Source: Candidatus Schekmanbacteria bacterium GWA2_38_11 (GTDB lineage: Bacteria > Schekmanbacteria > GWA2-38-11). From it: a stretch of 8,574 nucleotides of DNA. The stretch is taken from the NCBI GenBank assembly GCA_001790645.1, contig MGDB01000107.1, positions 37,987 through 46,560 of the forward strand, in the 5' to 3' direction. Shown in pieces: positions 1-7,146 of the stretch. How positions within the stretch are numbered: the stretch's first letter is position 1; every line of letters begins with the position of its first letter. Both the position numbers and the translations under genes were made by a program. The notes under the pieces were generated by a model. It made no database searches. It was not told the DNA's origin and saw only the letters and a program-made list of their open reading frames with translations.

Positions 1-725
1 TCCACCGATCTATTAACTATTCTCTGGATAGTCCTTGTAGTCAATCTCCCAACCTTCTTATTAATAAAAAGCGCCCGGATATTTCCAGATAAACAGCTAC
101 TCCCTCTCAGCAGTTCTTCCCTTGCCTTGATATATTCCTGCAATGCCTCTGAAGATGTCCTACCAAATAAAACTATCCGTTCCTTTTTCCCTTTTCCCTT
201 TACTCTTATCATGTTCAAAGAAAAATCAATGTCCTGCAAATTTAAGGAAATAAGCTCCTCAGCCCTTATACCGGTTGCATAAAGAAGTTCAAGTACTGCT
301 AAGTCTCTTTTTCCTAAAAACCCTTGGCCGCTGCTTGAGCTAAGCAAATGAAACATCTCGTCAACCGTTAAAAAGAATGGGAGCGGCTTTTCCTTTCTTG
401 GTGTATTAACTTCCAAAGCCGGATTTTTCTTTAATCTGCCGATCCTGCAAAGAAATTTAAAAAATGTCCTTAACGTTGCTAATTTCCTTCCTATTGAAGA
501 TTTGCTGTTTCCTTTTTTAAGCAGATAACTTAGAAAAGCCCTTATCATGAAGCTATCTATTTTTTTTATCTCTTCTTCCCCGTTCTCTTCAAAACCGAAT
601 CCATCTTTCTCCTTCAAAAAATCAAAAAACTGGTATAAGTCACTCAAATAATTCCTGCACGTGTGGCTTGAAAAAGCTTTCTCTTCATCAAGATATCTTT
701 TAAAATTTTCTATGTGCTTCTGCAT
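1..725 (-). CDS. xerC: Tyrosine recombinase XerC/XerD type, C-terminus beyond window edge
   Basis: Site-specific tyrosine recombinase, which in this family resolves chromosome dimers at dif together with a partner. I translated 241 residues from an ATG at 725. Residues 1-100 form the SAM-like core-binding domain (start MQKHIENFKRYLDEEKAFSS, typical of XerC). The catalytic domain begins near 115. Visible active-site residues are Arg154 in ATGIRAEEL and Lys178 in the beta-hairpin VKGKGKKER; the HxxR, H/W and Tyr boxes lie beyond base 1, so the gene is cut by the window and not shown to be broken. No clear Shine-Dalgarno precedes the ATG; an in-frame GTG at 752 is the only alternative and adds 9 residues. 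topA lies upstream on the same strand, an order (topA, then xerC) common in bacteria, which favours XerC over a phage integrase. XerD cannot be excluded. Confidence 0.88.
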   Translation of the reverse strand, partial: MQKHIENFKRYLDEEKAFSSHTCRNYLSDLYQFFDFLKEKDGFGFEENGEEEIKKIDSFMIRAFLSYLLKKGNSKSSIGRKLATLRTFFKFLCRIGRLKKNPALEVNTPRKEKPLPFFLTVDEMFHLLSSSSGQGFLGKRDLAVLELLYATGIRAEELISLNLQDIDFSLNMIRVKGKGKKERIVLFGRTSSEALQEYIKAREELLRGSSCLSGNIRALFINKKVGRLTTRTIQRIVNRSV

Positions 726-770
726 ATTAATATTTAATATTAAATTAAACACGTTGGCAAGATATTTTTA

Positions 771-788
771 GGGAGGCTAAAGCCTCCC
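771..788. repeat. Short perfect hairpin GGGAGGCT-AA-AGCCTCCC
   Basis: Two perfect 8-base arms separated by two bases, just upstream of the recombinase start and downstream of topA. Neither strand has a proper T-run after the stem, so an intrinsic terminator is possible but not supported. The arms match the outer arms of the nested palindrome at 4451-4488, which marks it as a dispersed repeat unit. Confidence 0.7.
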
Positions 789-837
789 CTATTCAACAAT
801 TTTCATTTCTCGTGAAAATAAATTGTAATGTAGAAAT

Positions 838-1087
838 ATGCCTTTACAGGCTGTTGAAAAAAGGTAACTTAACCAACAATTACCTGACTGCCGGCAGGTA
901 GGAGTGGGCTCTGTCTCTGCTCCCCAATTTGTTATTTTTTTCAGAGGGCATGAGGAGAATCAACCCCAGAAGGGGTTTCCCACAATTGTGGGAGAGCCTT
1001 TTCAGGCTCGATATGAGGCCCCTACCTGCCTACCGTCAGGCAGGCAGTAAAATTGTTTTTACGTTTTTCAACACCCTGTTCAGGCAT
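838..1087. mobile_element. MITE-like element with 24-bp terminal inverted repeats (copy A)
   Basis: The ends 838-861 and 1064-1087 are inverted repeats matching at 21 of 24 positions; the inner part reads TTTTTCAACA on the right end. Between them lie stem-loops in series: TACCTG/CAGGTA (881-900), AACCCC-AGAA-GGGGTT (962-977), the perfect palindrome CCCACAATTGTGGG (979-992), GAGCCT-TTTC-AGGCTC (994-1009) and CCTGCCT-ACCGTC-AGGCAGG (1025-1044). Bases 898-1080 recur inverted at 7402-7587. It encodes no transposase. A 49-codon frame (950-1099, plus strand, starting MRRINPRRGFPQLWESLFRL) is also open in the other copy for about 34 codons, but of three base differences in 105, two change the residue, so it looks like a passenger frame rather than a gene. 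No target-site duplication is evident. The element fills most of the 468-base gap between topA and xerC; I see no other gene there. Confidence 0.7.
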
Positions 1088-1193
1088 GCTATTTTTTAAA
1101 TAGAATTAACAAGCTGTGAAAACCTGTTTCTACAAATTTTTAGATACTTAATGCAGGAAATTTATTAGAAGAAAACCCAATATCTAACGCTTT

Positions 1194-3608
1194 TTATTCC
1201 CCAGGCCTTTCTTCGTAATCGCATGATTTAGAGATGCATTTTATTTTGATACCATCTTTTTTGGAAAACTTCTCAACCAGAAAAGAGGATTTACATTTAG
1301 GACAGCTCTTATTAATTGGTTTATCCCATAAAGCGAATTTACACTTAGGGTAATTATTGCAGCTATAAAATAGTCCTTTCCGTGACTTTCTTTCTACCAG
1401 TTCTCCTCCGCACTCTTTCTCAGGACAGAAGGCCCCGGTCCCTTTCGGTTTTATAAACCTGCATTCAGGATATCCTGAGCAGGCAACAAAAGTCCCGTAT
1501 CTCCCTTTTTTTACAGCAAGTGGTTTAGTGCAGGTAGGGCATAGCTCATCAAGGATCTGTGTATCTTTTATCTCAACGGCTCCTTCATCATCTTCTACAA
1601 TCTGTTTAGTATTTTTGCATTCAGGATAATTGGAACAGGCCAGGAACTTGCCATACCTCCCTACCTTTATGACCATCTCTCCGCCGCACTTCTCGCATTT
1701 TTCACCAAACGTTTTTTCTTCTACGGGAATAATGCTGCCATTTTCATCCTGAGTAAAATTTTTAGTGTTCCTACATTCCGGGTATTTAGGGCAGGCTAAA
1801 AAGAATCCATTCCTTCCCCATTTCTTCATCATAAATGAACCACACTTCTCACATACAATATCAGTCGGCTCTTCCTTTACCTCCATCTTTTCCTGGGCCT
1901 TTTCCAGATCCTGGTTAAAGGGCTGGTAAAAATTTTTTACAATCTCCACCCAGTTGACCTTCCCTTCCTCGATCCTATCGAGCTGGTCTTCCATTGTGGC
2001 AGTGAACTCAACATTTAAAACATCAGGAAAATTTTCAACAAGGATATCTGTTACAAGAAAGCCTAATTCTGATGGTTTGAACCTGCCGTTTTCTTTCAGG
2101 GTATATTTTCTGTCCTGGATCTTTGCCATGATTGGCGCATAAGTGCTCGGTCTTCCTATCCCTTTCTTCTCAAGCTCCCTGATTAATGTTGCTTCTGAAT
2201 AACGGGGAGGAGGCTCAGTAAAATGCTGTTCTGGCAAAAGTTTATGGAGCTTTAAGATTTCAGAAACGCTGAGCTGAGGTAAGATAACGTCCTTCTTATA
2301 TTCTCCATTCTCCTCAACAGCCTCCTTCTCCTCGTCTTTTTTTTCAAGGTAAACCCTCATGAATCCATCAAATTTTAAGACAGAGCCGGTAACCCTTAAC
2401 AGGTAATCACCTGCTTTTATATCTATAACTGTTGAGTCGAGAATGGCCGGCTTCATCTGGCTTGCTATGAACCTCTGCCAAATGAGCTGATAAAGTCTTA
2501 ACTGGTCTTTATTTAGATATTCTTTTAATTCTTCTACCACTTTTTCAGCATATGTGGGCCTGATAGCTTCGTGGGCATCCTGGGCATTTTTGCCTGTACT
2601 GTAGACAGGAGCGGCATCCGGCAAGTATTCCTTTCCGTATCTCCCGGCAATCAGGCCTCTTGCTTCAGACTGGGCTTCGGTTGAAATCCTTGTAGAGTCG
2701 GTTCTCATATAAGTTATAAGGCCGACAACACCTTCTCCTCCAACATTCAACCCTTCATAAAGCTGCTGTGCAATTACCATTGTCTTTGTTGCTGAAAAGT
2801 GGAAGTGCCTGAAAGCCTCCTGCTGCAGTGTACTTGTAATAAACGGCGGAACAGGGTTTCTTTTTCTCTCCTTCTTTTCGATGTTCTGGACACTGAACTC
2901 ACTTCGCTTCAACTCCTCAACAACCTTATCAGCAACCTCTGTATTCTTTATCTCAGCCTTTTCTCCTTTGACCTTGATAAGCCTGGCATCAAATATAGGG
3001 GGATTTTTCCCCTCAAGGGTCGCAGTAATTGACCAGTACTCTTCCTTTACAAAAACCTTTATCTCCCTTTCCCTCTCGCAGATAAGCCTGAGGGCAACTG
3101 ATTGAACCCTCCCTGCAGACAATCCTTTTCCAATCCTCCGCCACAGCAAAGGACTTATCTTATAGCCAACCAGTCTGTCCAAAACTCTCCGTGCCTGCTG
3201 TGCATCAACTTTATTCTTGTCTATCTCTCCAGGATTTTTGAATGCGCTTTCTAAGGCTTTTTTGGTTATTTCATTAAAAAGCACCCTGTAAATCTTTTTC
3301 TTATCTCCCCCAAGTTCGGATGCTATATGCCATGCAATTGCCTCCCCTTCCCTGTCAGGGTCTGGAGCTAAAAATATATCTTTTGCCTTTTTAGCAGCCT
3401 CCTTCAGTTCCTTTACTACCTTGCTCTTCCCTTTAATCACAACATAATGAGGCTTGAAGTCATTCTCTATTTCCACACCAATTTTACTCTTAGGAAGGTC
3501 TTTAATATGGCCAACTGAGGCCTTGACTGTATAGCTTGACCCGATTAATTTATTAATTGTCTTTGCCTTAGCAGGTGATTCAACGATGACTAAAGACTTT
3601 TTTGTCAT
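1194..3608 (-). CDS. topA: DNA topoisomerase I (type IA)
   Basis: Relaxes negatively supercoiled DNA by a single-strand break and passage, acting on the nucleoid. The 804 residues hold the complete family layout. The Toprim domain comes first, with Glu10 in VESPAKAKTI and the metal-binding DPDREGE at 83-89. The catalytic Tyr300 lies in GLITYMRTDSTR, and the gate domains follow to about 575. Five C-terminal Cys4 zinc ribbons are visible, with cysteines at 586/589/606/612, 638/641/658/664, 690/693/710/716, 728/733/750/756 and 769/772/791/796. No key residue is missing. The start is supported by AGGGAG eight bases upstream of the ATG and by the canonical MTKKSLVIVESPAK beginning. A 19-codon frame upstream overlaps this start in an ATGA arrangement. 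Downstream on the same strand is the XerC-type gene, separated by an inserted repeat element. Confidence 0.98.
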   Translation of the reverse strand: MTKKSLVIVESPAKAKTINKLIGSSYTVKASVGHIKDLPKSKIGVEIENDFKPHYVVIKGKSKVVKELKEAAKKAKDIFLAPDPDREGEAIAWHIASELGGDKKKIYRVLFNEITKKALESAFKNPGEIDKNKVDAQQARRVLDRLVGYKISPLLWRRIGKGLSAGRVQSVALRLICEREREIKVFVKEEYWSITATLEGKNPPIFDARLIKVKGEKAEIKNTEVADKVVEELKRSEFSVQNIEKKERKRNPVPPFITSTLQQEAFRHFHFSATKTMVIAQQLYEGLNVGGEGVVGLITYMRTDSTRISTEAQSEARGLIAGRYGKEYLPDAAPVYSTGKNAQDAHEAIRPTYAEKVVEELKEYLNKDQLRLYQLIWQRFIASQMKPAILDSTVIDIKAGDYLLRVTGSVLKFDGFMRVYLEKKDEEKEAVEENGEYKKDVILPQLSVSEILKLHKLLPEQHFTEPPPRYSEATLIRELEKKGIGRPSTYAPIMAKIQDRKYTLKENGRFKPSELGFLVTDILVENFPDVLNVEFTATMEDQLDRIEEGKVNWVEIVKNFYQPFNQDLEKAQEKMEVKEEPTDIVCEKCGSFMMKKWGRNGFFLACPKYPECRNTKNFTQDENGSIIPVEEKTFGEKCEKCGGEMVIKVGRYGKFLACSNYPECKNTKQIVEDDEGAVEIKDTQILDELCPTCTKPLAVKKGRYGTFVACSGYPECRFIKPKGTGAFCPEKECGGELVERKSRKGLFYSCNNYPKCKFALWDKPINKSCPKCKSSFLVEKFSKKDGIKIKCISKSCDYEERPGE

Positions 3609-3664
3609 TTAACTCGCTCCCTTTTTGAACACATAGCCAGCATATATTCTCTTAAAATTTTCAT
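3605..3664 (-). CDS. Possible 19-residue upstream ORF coupled to topA
   Basis: A short frame, MKILREYMLAMCSKRERVK, whose TGA stop overlaps the topA ATG as ATGA. An AGGAG stands ten bases upstream of its own ATG (about 3675-3679), which is a somewhat long spacing. The topA ribosome binding site lies inside it, so its translation could influence topA initiation. I do not recognise the peptide. It could equally be a chance frame; the overlap and the binding site are the only support. Confidence 0.3.
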   Translation of the reverse strand: MKILREYMLAMCSKRERVK

Positions 3665-3700
3665 TACAATATATCTCCTGGATTTTTAAGAAACAGAACC

Positions 3701-3715
3701 GAGGCAAGATGCCTC
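3701..3715. repeat. Small hairpin GAGGCA-AGA-TGCCTC
   Basis: A perfect six-base stem with a three-base loop in the 220-base gap between the cytochrome b5-like gene and topA. On the minus strand it is followed by GGTTCTGTTTCTT, a weak T-rich stretch, so it might attenuate or end the upstream transcript. On the plus strand six T's follow a few bases later, but no plus-strand gene precedes it. Its style matches the other short hairpins of this window. Confidence 0.55.
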
Positions 3716-3828
3716 AGCTATTTTTTACAAATTCATTACTTTTAACACCTTAAAACAATAGGTCAGATTTATTTATCTATTCTGTTACTCAATATTTTTA
3801 AAAATTTCTAATTTAGGATTTAAAATTT

Positions 3829-4068
3829 TTAACTCTTAAATGTCCCTACTACCGGCCAATTCTCCATTATATCTTCTCCGTGGGGACCGTTATCAATCTC
3901 ATCAGTCAAATCCTGTCCTGCAACATGTATCCCGCCGTGCTCGCCGTCCTGCCACAAATCACTTTCCGTTATATCATAGACCTTGCCATTAACCGCTACA
4001 TAAGCCTTCCGCCCTTCTTTGCCGTCAAATTTTTTAAGCTCTGCTTCATCAAAAACCTTTTCATTCAT
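3829..4068 (-). CDS. Small soluble cytochrome b5-like haem-binding protein
   Basis: A 79-residue protein consisting only of a cytochrome b5-like haem/steroid-binding domain, of the small bacterial type. The sequence runs from MNEKVFDEAELKKFDG through AYVAVNGKVYDITES to PVVGTFKS. Candidate haem-ligand histidines are His44 and His48 in EHGGIHVAGQDLT (the region of the HPGG motif in classical b5) and His63 in GPHGED. There is no signal peptide or membrane anchor, so it should be cytosolic; its redox partner is not evident. I chose the ATG at 4068 because AAGGAG lies six bases upstream and the domain begins right there. The reading frame stays open further upstream to 4212, but that extension is low-complexity and contains the likely promoter. 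The gene stands alone between repeat-rich gaps. A small-ligand binding role instead of electron transfer is possible. Confidence 0.85.
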   Translation of the reverse strand: MNEKVFDEAELKKFDGKEGRKAYVAVNGKVYDITESDLWQDGEHGGIHVAGQDLTDEIDNGPHGEDIMENWPVVGTFKS

Positions 4069-4147
4069 AACCTTCTCCTTAATACCACGGTTAAAAAATT
4101 TAAATAGATAAAGGTTCAAGCAAAAACCAAATCCCCCTCCTTGTCCC

Positions 4148-4176
4148 CTTAAACCTTTTGTGCCGCAAAAAGTCAA
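4148..4176 (-). promoter_or_regulatory. Candidate promoter of the cytochrome b5-like gene
   Basis: On the minus strand TTGACT (4176-4171) is separated by 17 bases from TTTAAG (4153-4148). This gives a sigma70-like pair with a good -35 and a mediocre -10, about 80 bases before the start codon. A perfect TTGACA also occurs at 4281-4276 but lacks a convincing -10 box at the right distance. Confidence 0.3.
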
Positions 4177-4347
4177 ACTAAAGTTCTCACTCGCTGGCAA
4201 TGGTCTTGCCAATTACCAGAAGAACGCTCTAATGGAAAATTGATTTTTGAGATAACTGCCCTAAAAAAAGATATTTGTCAACCAGAACATCATAAAACCA
4301 GACTTTTTCAGAAATCTCATTATAAGTATTTCTTTTATATGGGTAAG

Positions 4348-4363
4348 GGCGACTTTAGTCGCC
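4348..4363. repeat. Small hairpin GGCGACT-TT-AGTCGCC
   Basis: A perfect seven-base stem with a two-base loop, preceded by GTAAG. It lies in the 475-base gene-free gap (4069-4543) between the Nramp-like and cytochrome b5-like genes. Apart from this hairpin, the nested palindrome at 4451 and the candidate promoter, I see nothing coding or RNA-like in that gap. Confidence 0.6.
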
Positions 4364-4450
4364 ATTCTTTGAAATCTTTTACGACAGGTCAGGAAATCTA
4401 CCTCTATTCCATCGGTTAGGATTGGGTTCTTTAACCAGAACTCCTTTGTA

Positions 4451-4488
4451 GGGAGGCTACTTGCCTGCCGGCAGGCAGGTAGCCTCCC
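4451..4488. repeat. 38-bp nested palindrome
   Basis: The two 19-base halves are reverse complements except at one position, and that pair (T with G) becomes a G-U wobble in plus-strand RNA. Outer arms are GGGAGGCTA/TAGCCTCCC. The core is GCCTGCCGGCAGGC, itself a palindrome. The outer arms equal those of the simple hairpin at 771-788, so it looks like one palindrome placed in the loop of another. It begins 56 bases after the Nramp-like stop codon and may stop RNA processing or act as a weak terminator, but no T-run follows. Confidence 0.75.
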
Positions 4489-4543
4489 TTACCCGCAAAG
4501 TGGAGTTACGTTGTTAGTTATAAGGCAATTAGCGGGAAAGCGG

Positions 4544-5794
4544 TCAGAAAAGATCTGGAAAAAAGGTGCTTGCAATAAGAAGGATAGTTAAGATGATTAA
4601 AACACCGGCCATTCCTCCAGTGACAATGTTTAGGAACCTGGTGTTTACATGTTCTCCCATAATGCTTTTATCATTAATAAGTATCAGCATTATAATCAGA
4701 ATTATTGGAAGGAGTATCCCATTAATTGTCTGGGCAAAAAGCATTATCAATATTAAATCAAGATTTGGTAATAGAATAAACAATGCACCAATGATAATAA
4801 AAATCGTATAGAAACTCAAAAACTGTGGGGCTTCTTTGAATTTCTTGTCTATCCCTGATTCCCATCCAAATGCCTCTGACAAGGCGTACGCAGTTGTAAG
4901 AGGAAGTATTAAAGCTGAAAGAATCGAAGCATTTAAAAGACCTATTGCAAAGAGTATGGAGCAATATTTTCCAGCCAGAGGTTTTAACGCCAGTGCTGCA
5001 TCTGAAGCTGAATTGATATCCACATGGTTTACATATAAGGTAGCGGCAGCCGCTACTATTATGAAAAAAGCAATAAAGTCTGTAATAAAAGAGCCAACAT
5101 ATACATCTAATCTGGCATAATTATAATTCTCGCCCTTTATTCCTTTATCTGCAACTGCAGATTGCAGATAAAACTGCATCCATGGAGTTATGGTAGTCCC
5201 GATAACAGCTATAAATAAGGTTATGAATTTTGAGTCATATCTGAAATTTGGAGTCACAAGCTGTGTCATTACGTGAAGCCAGGGCGGCTTTGCCAGGAAA
5301 CCCGATATAATATAAGAAACATAAATAAGGCAGAAAAAAAGCATTACCCTTTCCACAACCCTGTAGCTTCCTTTAACAACAAGAGCCCAGATCAGAATCG
5401 CAGACAGGGGAATTGATATATATCTACTTACGCCAAAAAGCTCTAAAGAAGCTGCAATGCCTGCAAATTCTGAAACTGTCACTGTAAGGTTTCCAAAGAG
5501 AAGCAGAATCATTGTTAAGATAGTTACTTTTACCCCAAACCTTTCTCTTATAAGATCTGCCAGACCCTTTCCTGTAACTACGCCCATCCTTGCTGACATC
5601 TCCTGTACCACAGCCAATACCAAAGTTATTAAAAAAAGAAGCCAGAGCAGTTTATAGCCTTCATGGGCTCCGGCTATGGAATAAGTGGCAATCCCGCCGG
5701 CATCATTACCAGCATTGGCTGCAATGATTCCGGGCCCCAATATTGAGAGGAACAGAAGCAGCTTTCTTCTTTTTAACTTTCCAAGAATTTTCAT
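4544..5794 (-). CDS. Divergent Nramp (SLC11)-family divalent metal transporter
   Basis: An inner-membrane protein of 416 residues with about eleven hydrophobic helices and the Nramp signature layout: GPGIIAANAGNDAGGIAT in helix 1, VQEMSARMGVVTGKGLADLIRE after helix 2, VSEFAGIAASLELFG in helix 3, and AVIGTTITPWMQFYLQSAV in helix 6. Canonical Nramp proteins use DPGN (helix 1) and MPHN preceded by Ala (helix 6) to bind Mn2+ or Fe2+. Here these read D31-A-G-G34 and T203-P-W-M206, so only the Asp is kept and the soft-metal Met ligand is gone. A Mn/Fe role (the MntH label) is therefore unsafe; Mg2+ or another hard cation is more likely, by inference. The start lies 8 bases after the upstream stop codon, with GAGG overlapping that stop, so translation is probably coupled to the PRC/MgtE-N/CBS protein. 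Confidence 0.9.
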   Translation of the reverse strand: MKILGKLKRRKLLLFLSILGPGIIAANAGNDAGGIATYSIAGAHEGYKLLWLLFLITLVLAVVQEMSARMGVVTGKGLADLIRERFGVKVTILTMILLLFGNLTVTVSEFAGIAASLELFGVSRYISIPLSAILIWALVVKGSYRVVERVMLFFCLIYVSYIISGFLAKPPWLHVMTQLVTPNFRYDSKFITLFIAVIGTTITPWMQFYLQSAVADKGIKGENYNYARLDVYVGSFITDFIAFFIIVAAAATLYVNHVDINSASDAALALKPLAGKYCSILFAIGLLNASILSALILPLTTAYALSEAFGWESGIDKKFKEAPQFLSFYTIFIIIGALFILLPNLDLILIMLFAQTINGILLPIILIIMLILINDKSIMGEHVNTRFLNIVTGGMAGVLIILTILLIASTFFPDLF

Positions 5795-5802
5795 TTTCAG
5801 CC

Positions 5803-7068
5803 TCAGGCTCTCTGGCGTTTCTTTCTGGATGAAGGAGGGAGAACCAAGTCAACAATATCATCAATTGTAACAATACCTAATAACTTTTTTTCTTTATCAA
5901 CTACAGGGACAGCATACAAATTATATTTAGAGATAAGCTCTGCCACTTCCATCTGGTCTGTCTCCGGAGTAACAGTTTTGATCTTTGTCCTCATTATCTC
6001 AGCAATATTCTTCTGCGGGTTTGACATTATTAAATCCTTGAGGGAAAGTACACCGAGGAGATGTTCATCATCATCTATAATATAAATATAGTATATCAGC
6101 TCAACATCAGGAAGCATTAAACGCAGGTTTGTAAAGGCTTCTTCCACAGTCATATCTGGTGTAAATCCGAGATATTCAGTTGTCATTAGCCCGCCGGCAG
6201 TATCATCATCGTGTTCCAGAAGTTCTTGGACATCTTCTGCTTCCTCCTCTTCCATTAGGTTCAGCAACTCCTGTGCCTTTGCTTCGGGTAAATCTCCCAA
6301 AACATCTGCTGCTTCATCCGGAGGCATACGTTCTAAAATGTCTGTTGCCTGTTCCTTATCCATTCCCTCTATAATGTTTGCCTGGGTTTCAGGTTCAAGT
6401 TCGTGGAGTGCCTCAGCAGCCATTTCAGGATCAAGGGAGTCAAAAAGAACTGTCTTCTCCTTCAAAGGGATCTGACTGATTATATGGGCTATGTCTGCGG
6501 GATGAAGTTCAGAAATCTTTTTCCGGCTGACCTTTAAAGTCAGCTTTGTAAGCTTTGGTTCAAGAGATTGCAGATAATCCCAGCTTATTAATTTTGATGT
6601 AAGGGTGTAACCAAATAGTTTCCACAATCCTTTTGCACCTTGCTCAATACTGAGACGCCTCAAAATTCCATTGAGACCAACATCGATTGCAATCAGACAC
6701 AGATTATTTTCAATCTCTTCCAGTTTAATATCATTTACCCTGACAACTTTTACTCCATCAATATCAACAATCTGTTTGTCCAGAATGTCCCTGCATATCA
6801 GAAGGTCATCATCTGAAACCTCCTGCCTTATTATTTCCGTTGCAAGGTTTTTTACAGATATTATTCTTCTATTAAACAGGTTTATATCTTCCCACGGTAT
6901 CAACGCAGGACCCATTTTTTTTGAGGTAATCAAAATGGATGAAATCCAGGGAAAGATCTCACCTGTTTTAATAAGAAAATCCTTTATCTTTCCAATCTCT
7001 TCGCCAGCCCTGTCTAAGACAGGTTTTTTCAATATCTCACTTACAAATATATCTCCCACAAGATACAT
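5803..7068 (-). CDS. PRC-barrel / MgtE N-domain / CBS-CBS soluble regulatory protein
   Basis: A 421-residue cytosolic protein with no membrane helix. Residues 9-75 and about 91-140 resemble two PRC-barrel units (for example LDRAGEEIGKIKDFLI and VDIDGVKVVRVNDIKLE). Residues 186-287 form the acidic helical superhelix of the MgtE N-domain (LHPADIAHIIS, LDPEMAAEALHELEPE, MPPDEAADVLGDLPEAKAQELL). Two CBS domains follow (LMTTEYLGFTPDMTVEEA to about 350; IMRTKIKTVTPET to about 408). In MgtE channels the N and CBS domains bind Mg2+ and close the pore; here the MgtE membrane domain is absent and the next gene is an Nramp-like transporter. I infer that this protein senses Mg2+ (perhaps with a nucleotide at the CBS pair) and gates that partner. 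The ATG at 7068 is preceded by AGGAG. It is not MgtE itself, despite likely automatic labels. Confidence 0.9.
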   Translation of the reverse strand: MYLVGDIFVSEILKKPVLDRAGEEIGKIKDFLIKTGEIFPWISSILITSKKMGPALIPWEDINLFNRRIISVKNLATEIIRQEVSDDDLLICRDILDKQIVDIDGVKVVRVNDIKLEEIENNLCLIAIDVGLNGILRRLSIEQGAKGLWKLFGYTLTSKLISWDYLQSLEPKLTKLTLKVSRKKISELHPADIAHIISQIPLKEKTVLFDSLDPEMAAEALHELEPETQANIIEGMDKEQATDILERMPPDEAADVLGDLPEAKAQELLNLMEEEEAEDVQELLEHDDDTAGGLMTTEYLGFTPDMTVEEAFTNLRLMLPDVELIYYIYIIDDDEHLLGVLSLKDLIMSNPQKNIAEIMRTKIKTVTPETDQMEVAELISKYNLYAVPVVDKEKKLLGIVTIDDIVDLVLPPSSRKKRQRA

Positions 7069-7097
7069 GGCTCTCTCCTCTTGTTTGGTCAGAAAAT

Positions 7098-7131
7098 GCG
7101 GGGTTAGAAAACCCCGCTTATCGATAGGCGG
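7098..7131 (-). promoter_or_regulatory. Two mutually exclusive hairpins in the leader of the MgtE-N/Nramp operon
   Basis: GCGGGGTT-AGAA-AACCCCGC (7098-7117) is a perfect eight-base stem. Bases 7114-7131 form a second, nine-pair near-palindrome (CCGCTTATC/GATAGGCGG, one wobble). The two share 7114-7117, so an RNA can form only one fully. They lie 30 to 63 bases upstream of the operon start, between a short leader frame and the ribosome binding site. The layout resembles an attenuator, but the sequence also matches the dispersed element at 7600-7727, so it may be only a repeat. Confidence 0.4.
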
Positions 7132-7146
7132 AACATTCTCGTCCCG

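Noticed and set aside
771..788. Intrinsic terminator of topA
   Set aside because: The stem is perfect, but it is more than 400 bases past the topA stop and no T-run follows on the minus strand.
838..1087. CRISPR array or integron attC site
   Set aside because: There are no regularly spaced direct repeats, and the palindromes differ from one another. The inverted ends fit a MITE-like element better.
4069..4212. N-terminal extension of the cytochrome b5-like protein to residue 127
   Set aside because: The extension is not domain-like and covers the candidate promoter, whereas the internal ATG at 4068 has a strong AAGGAG at good spacing.
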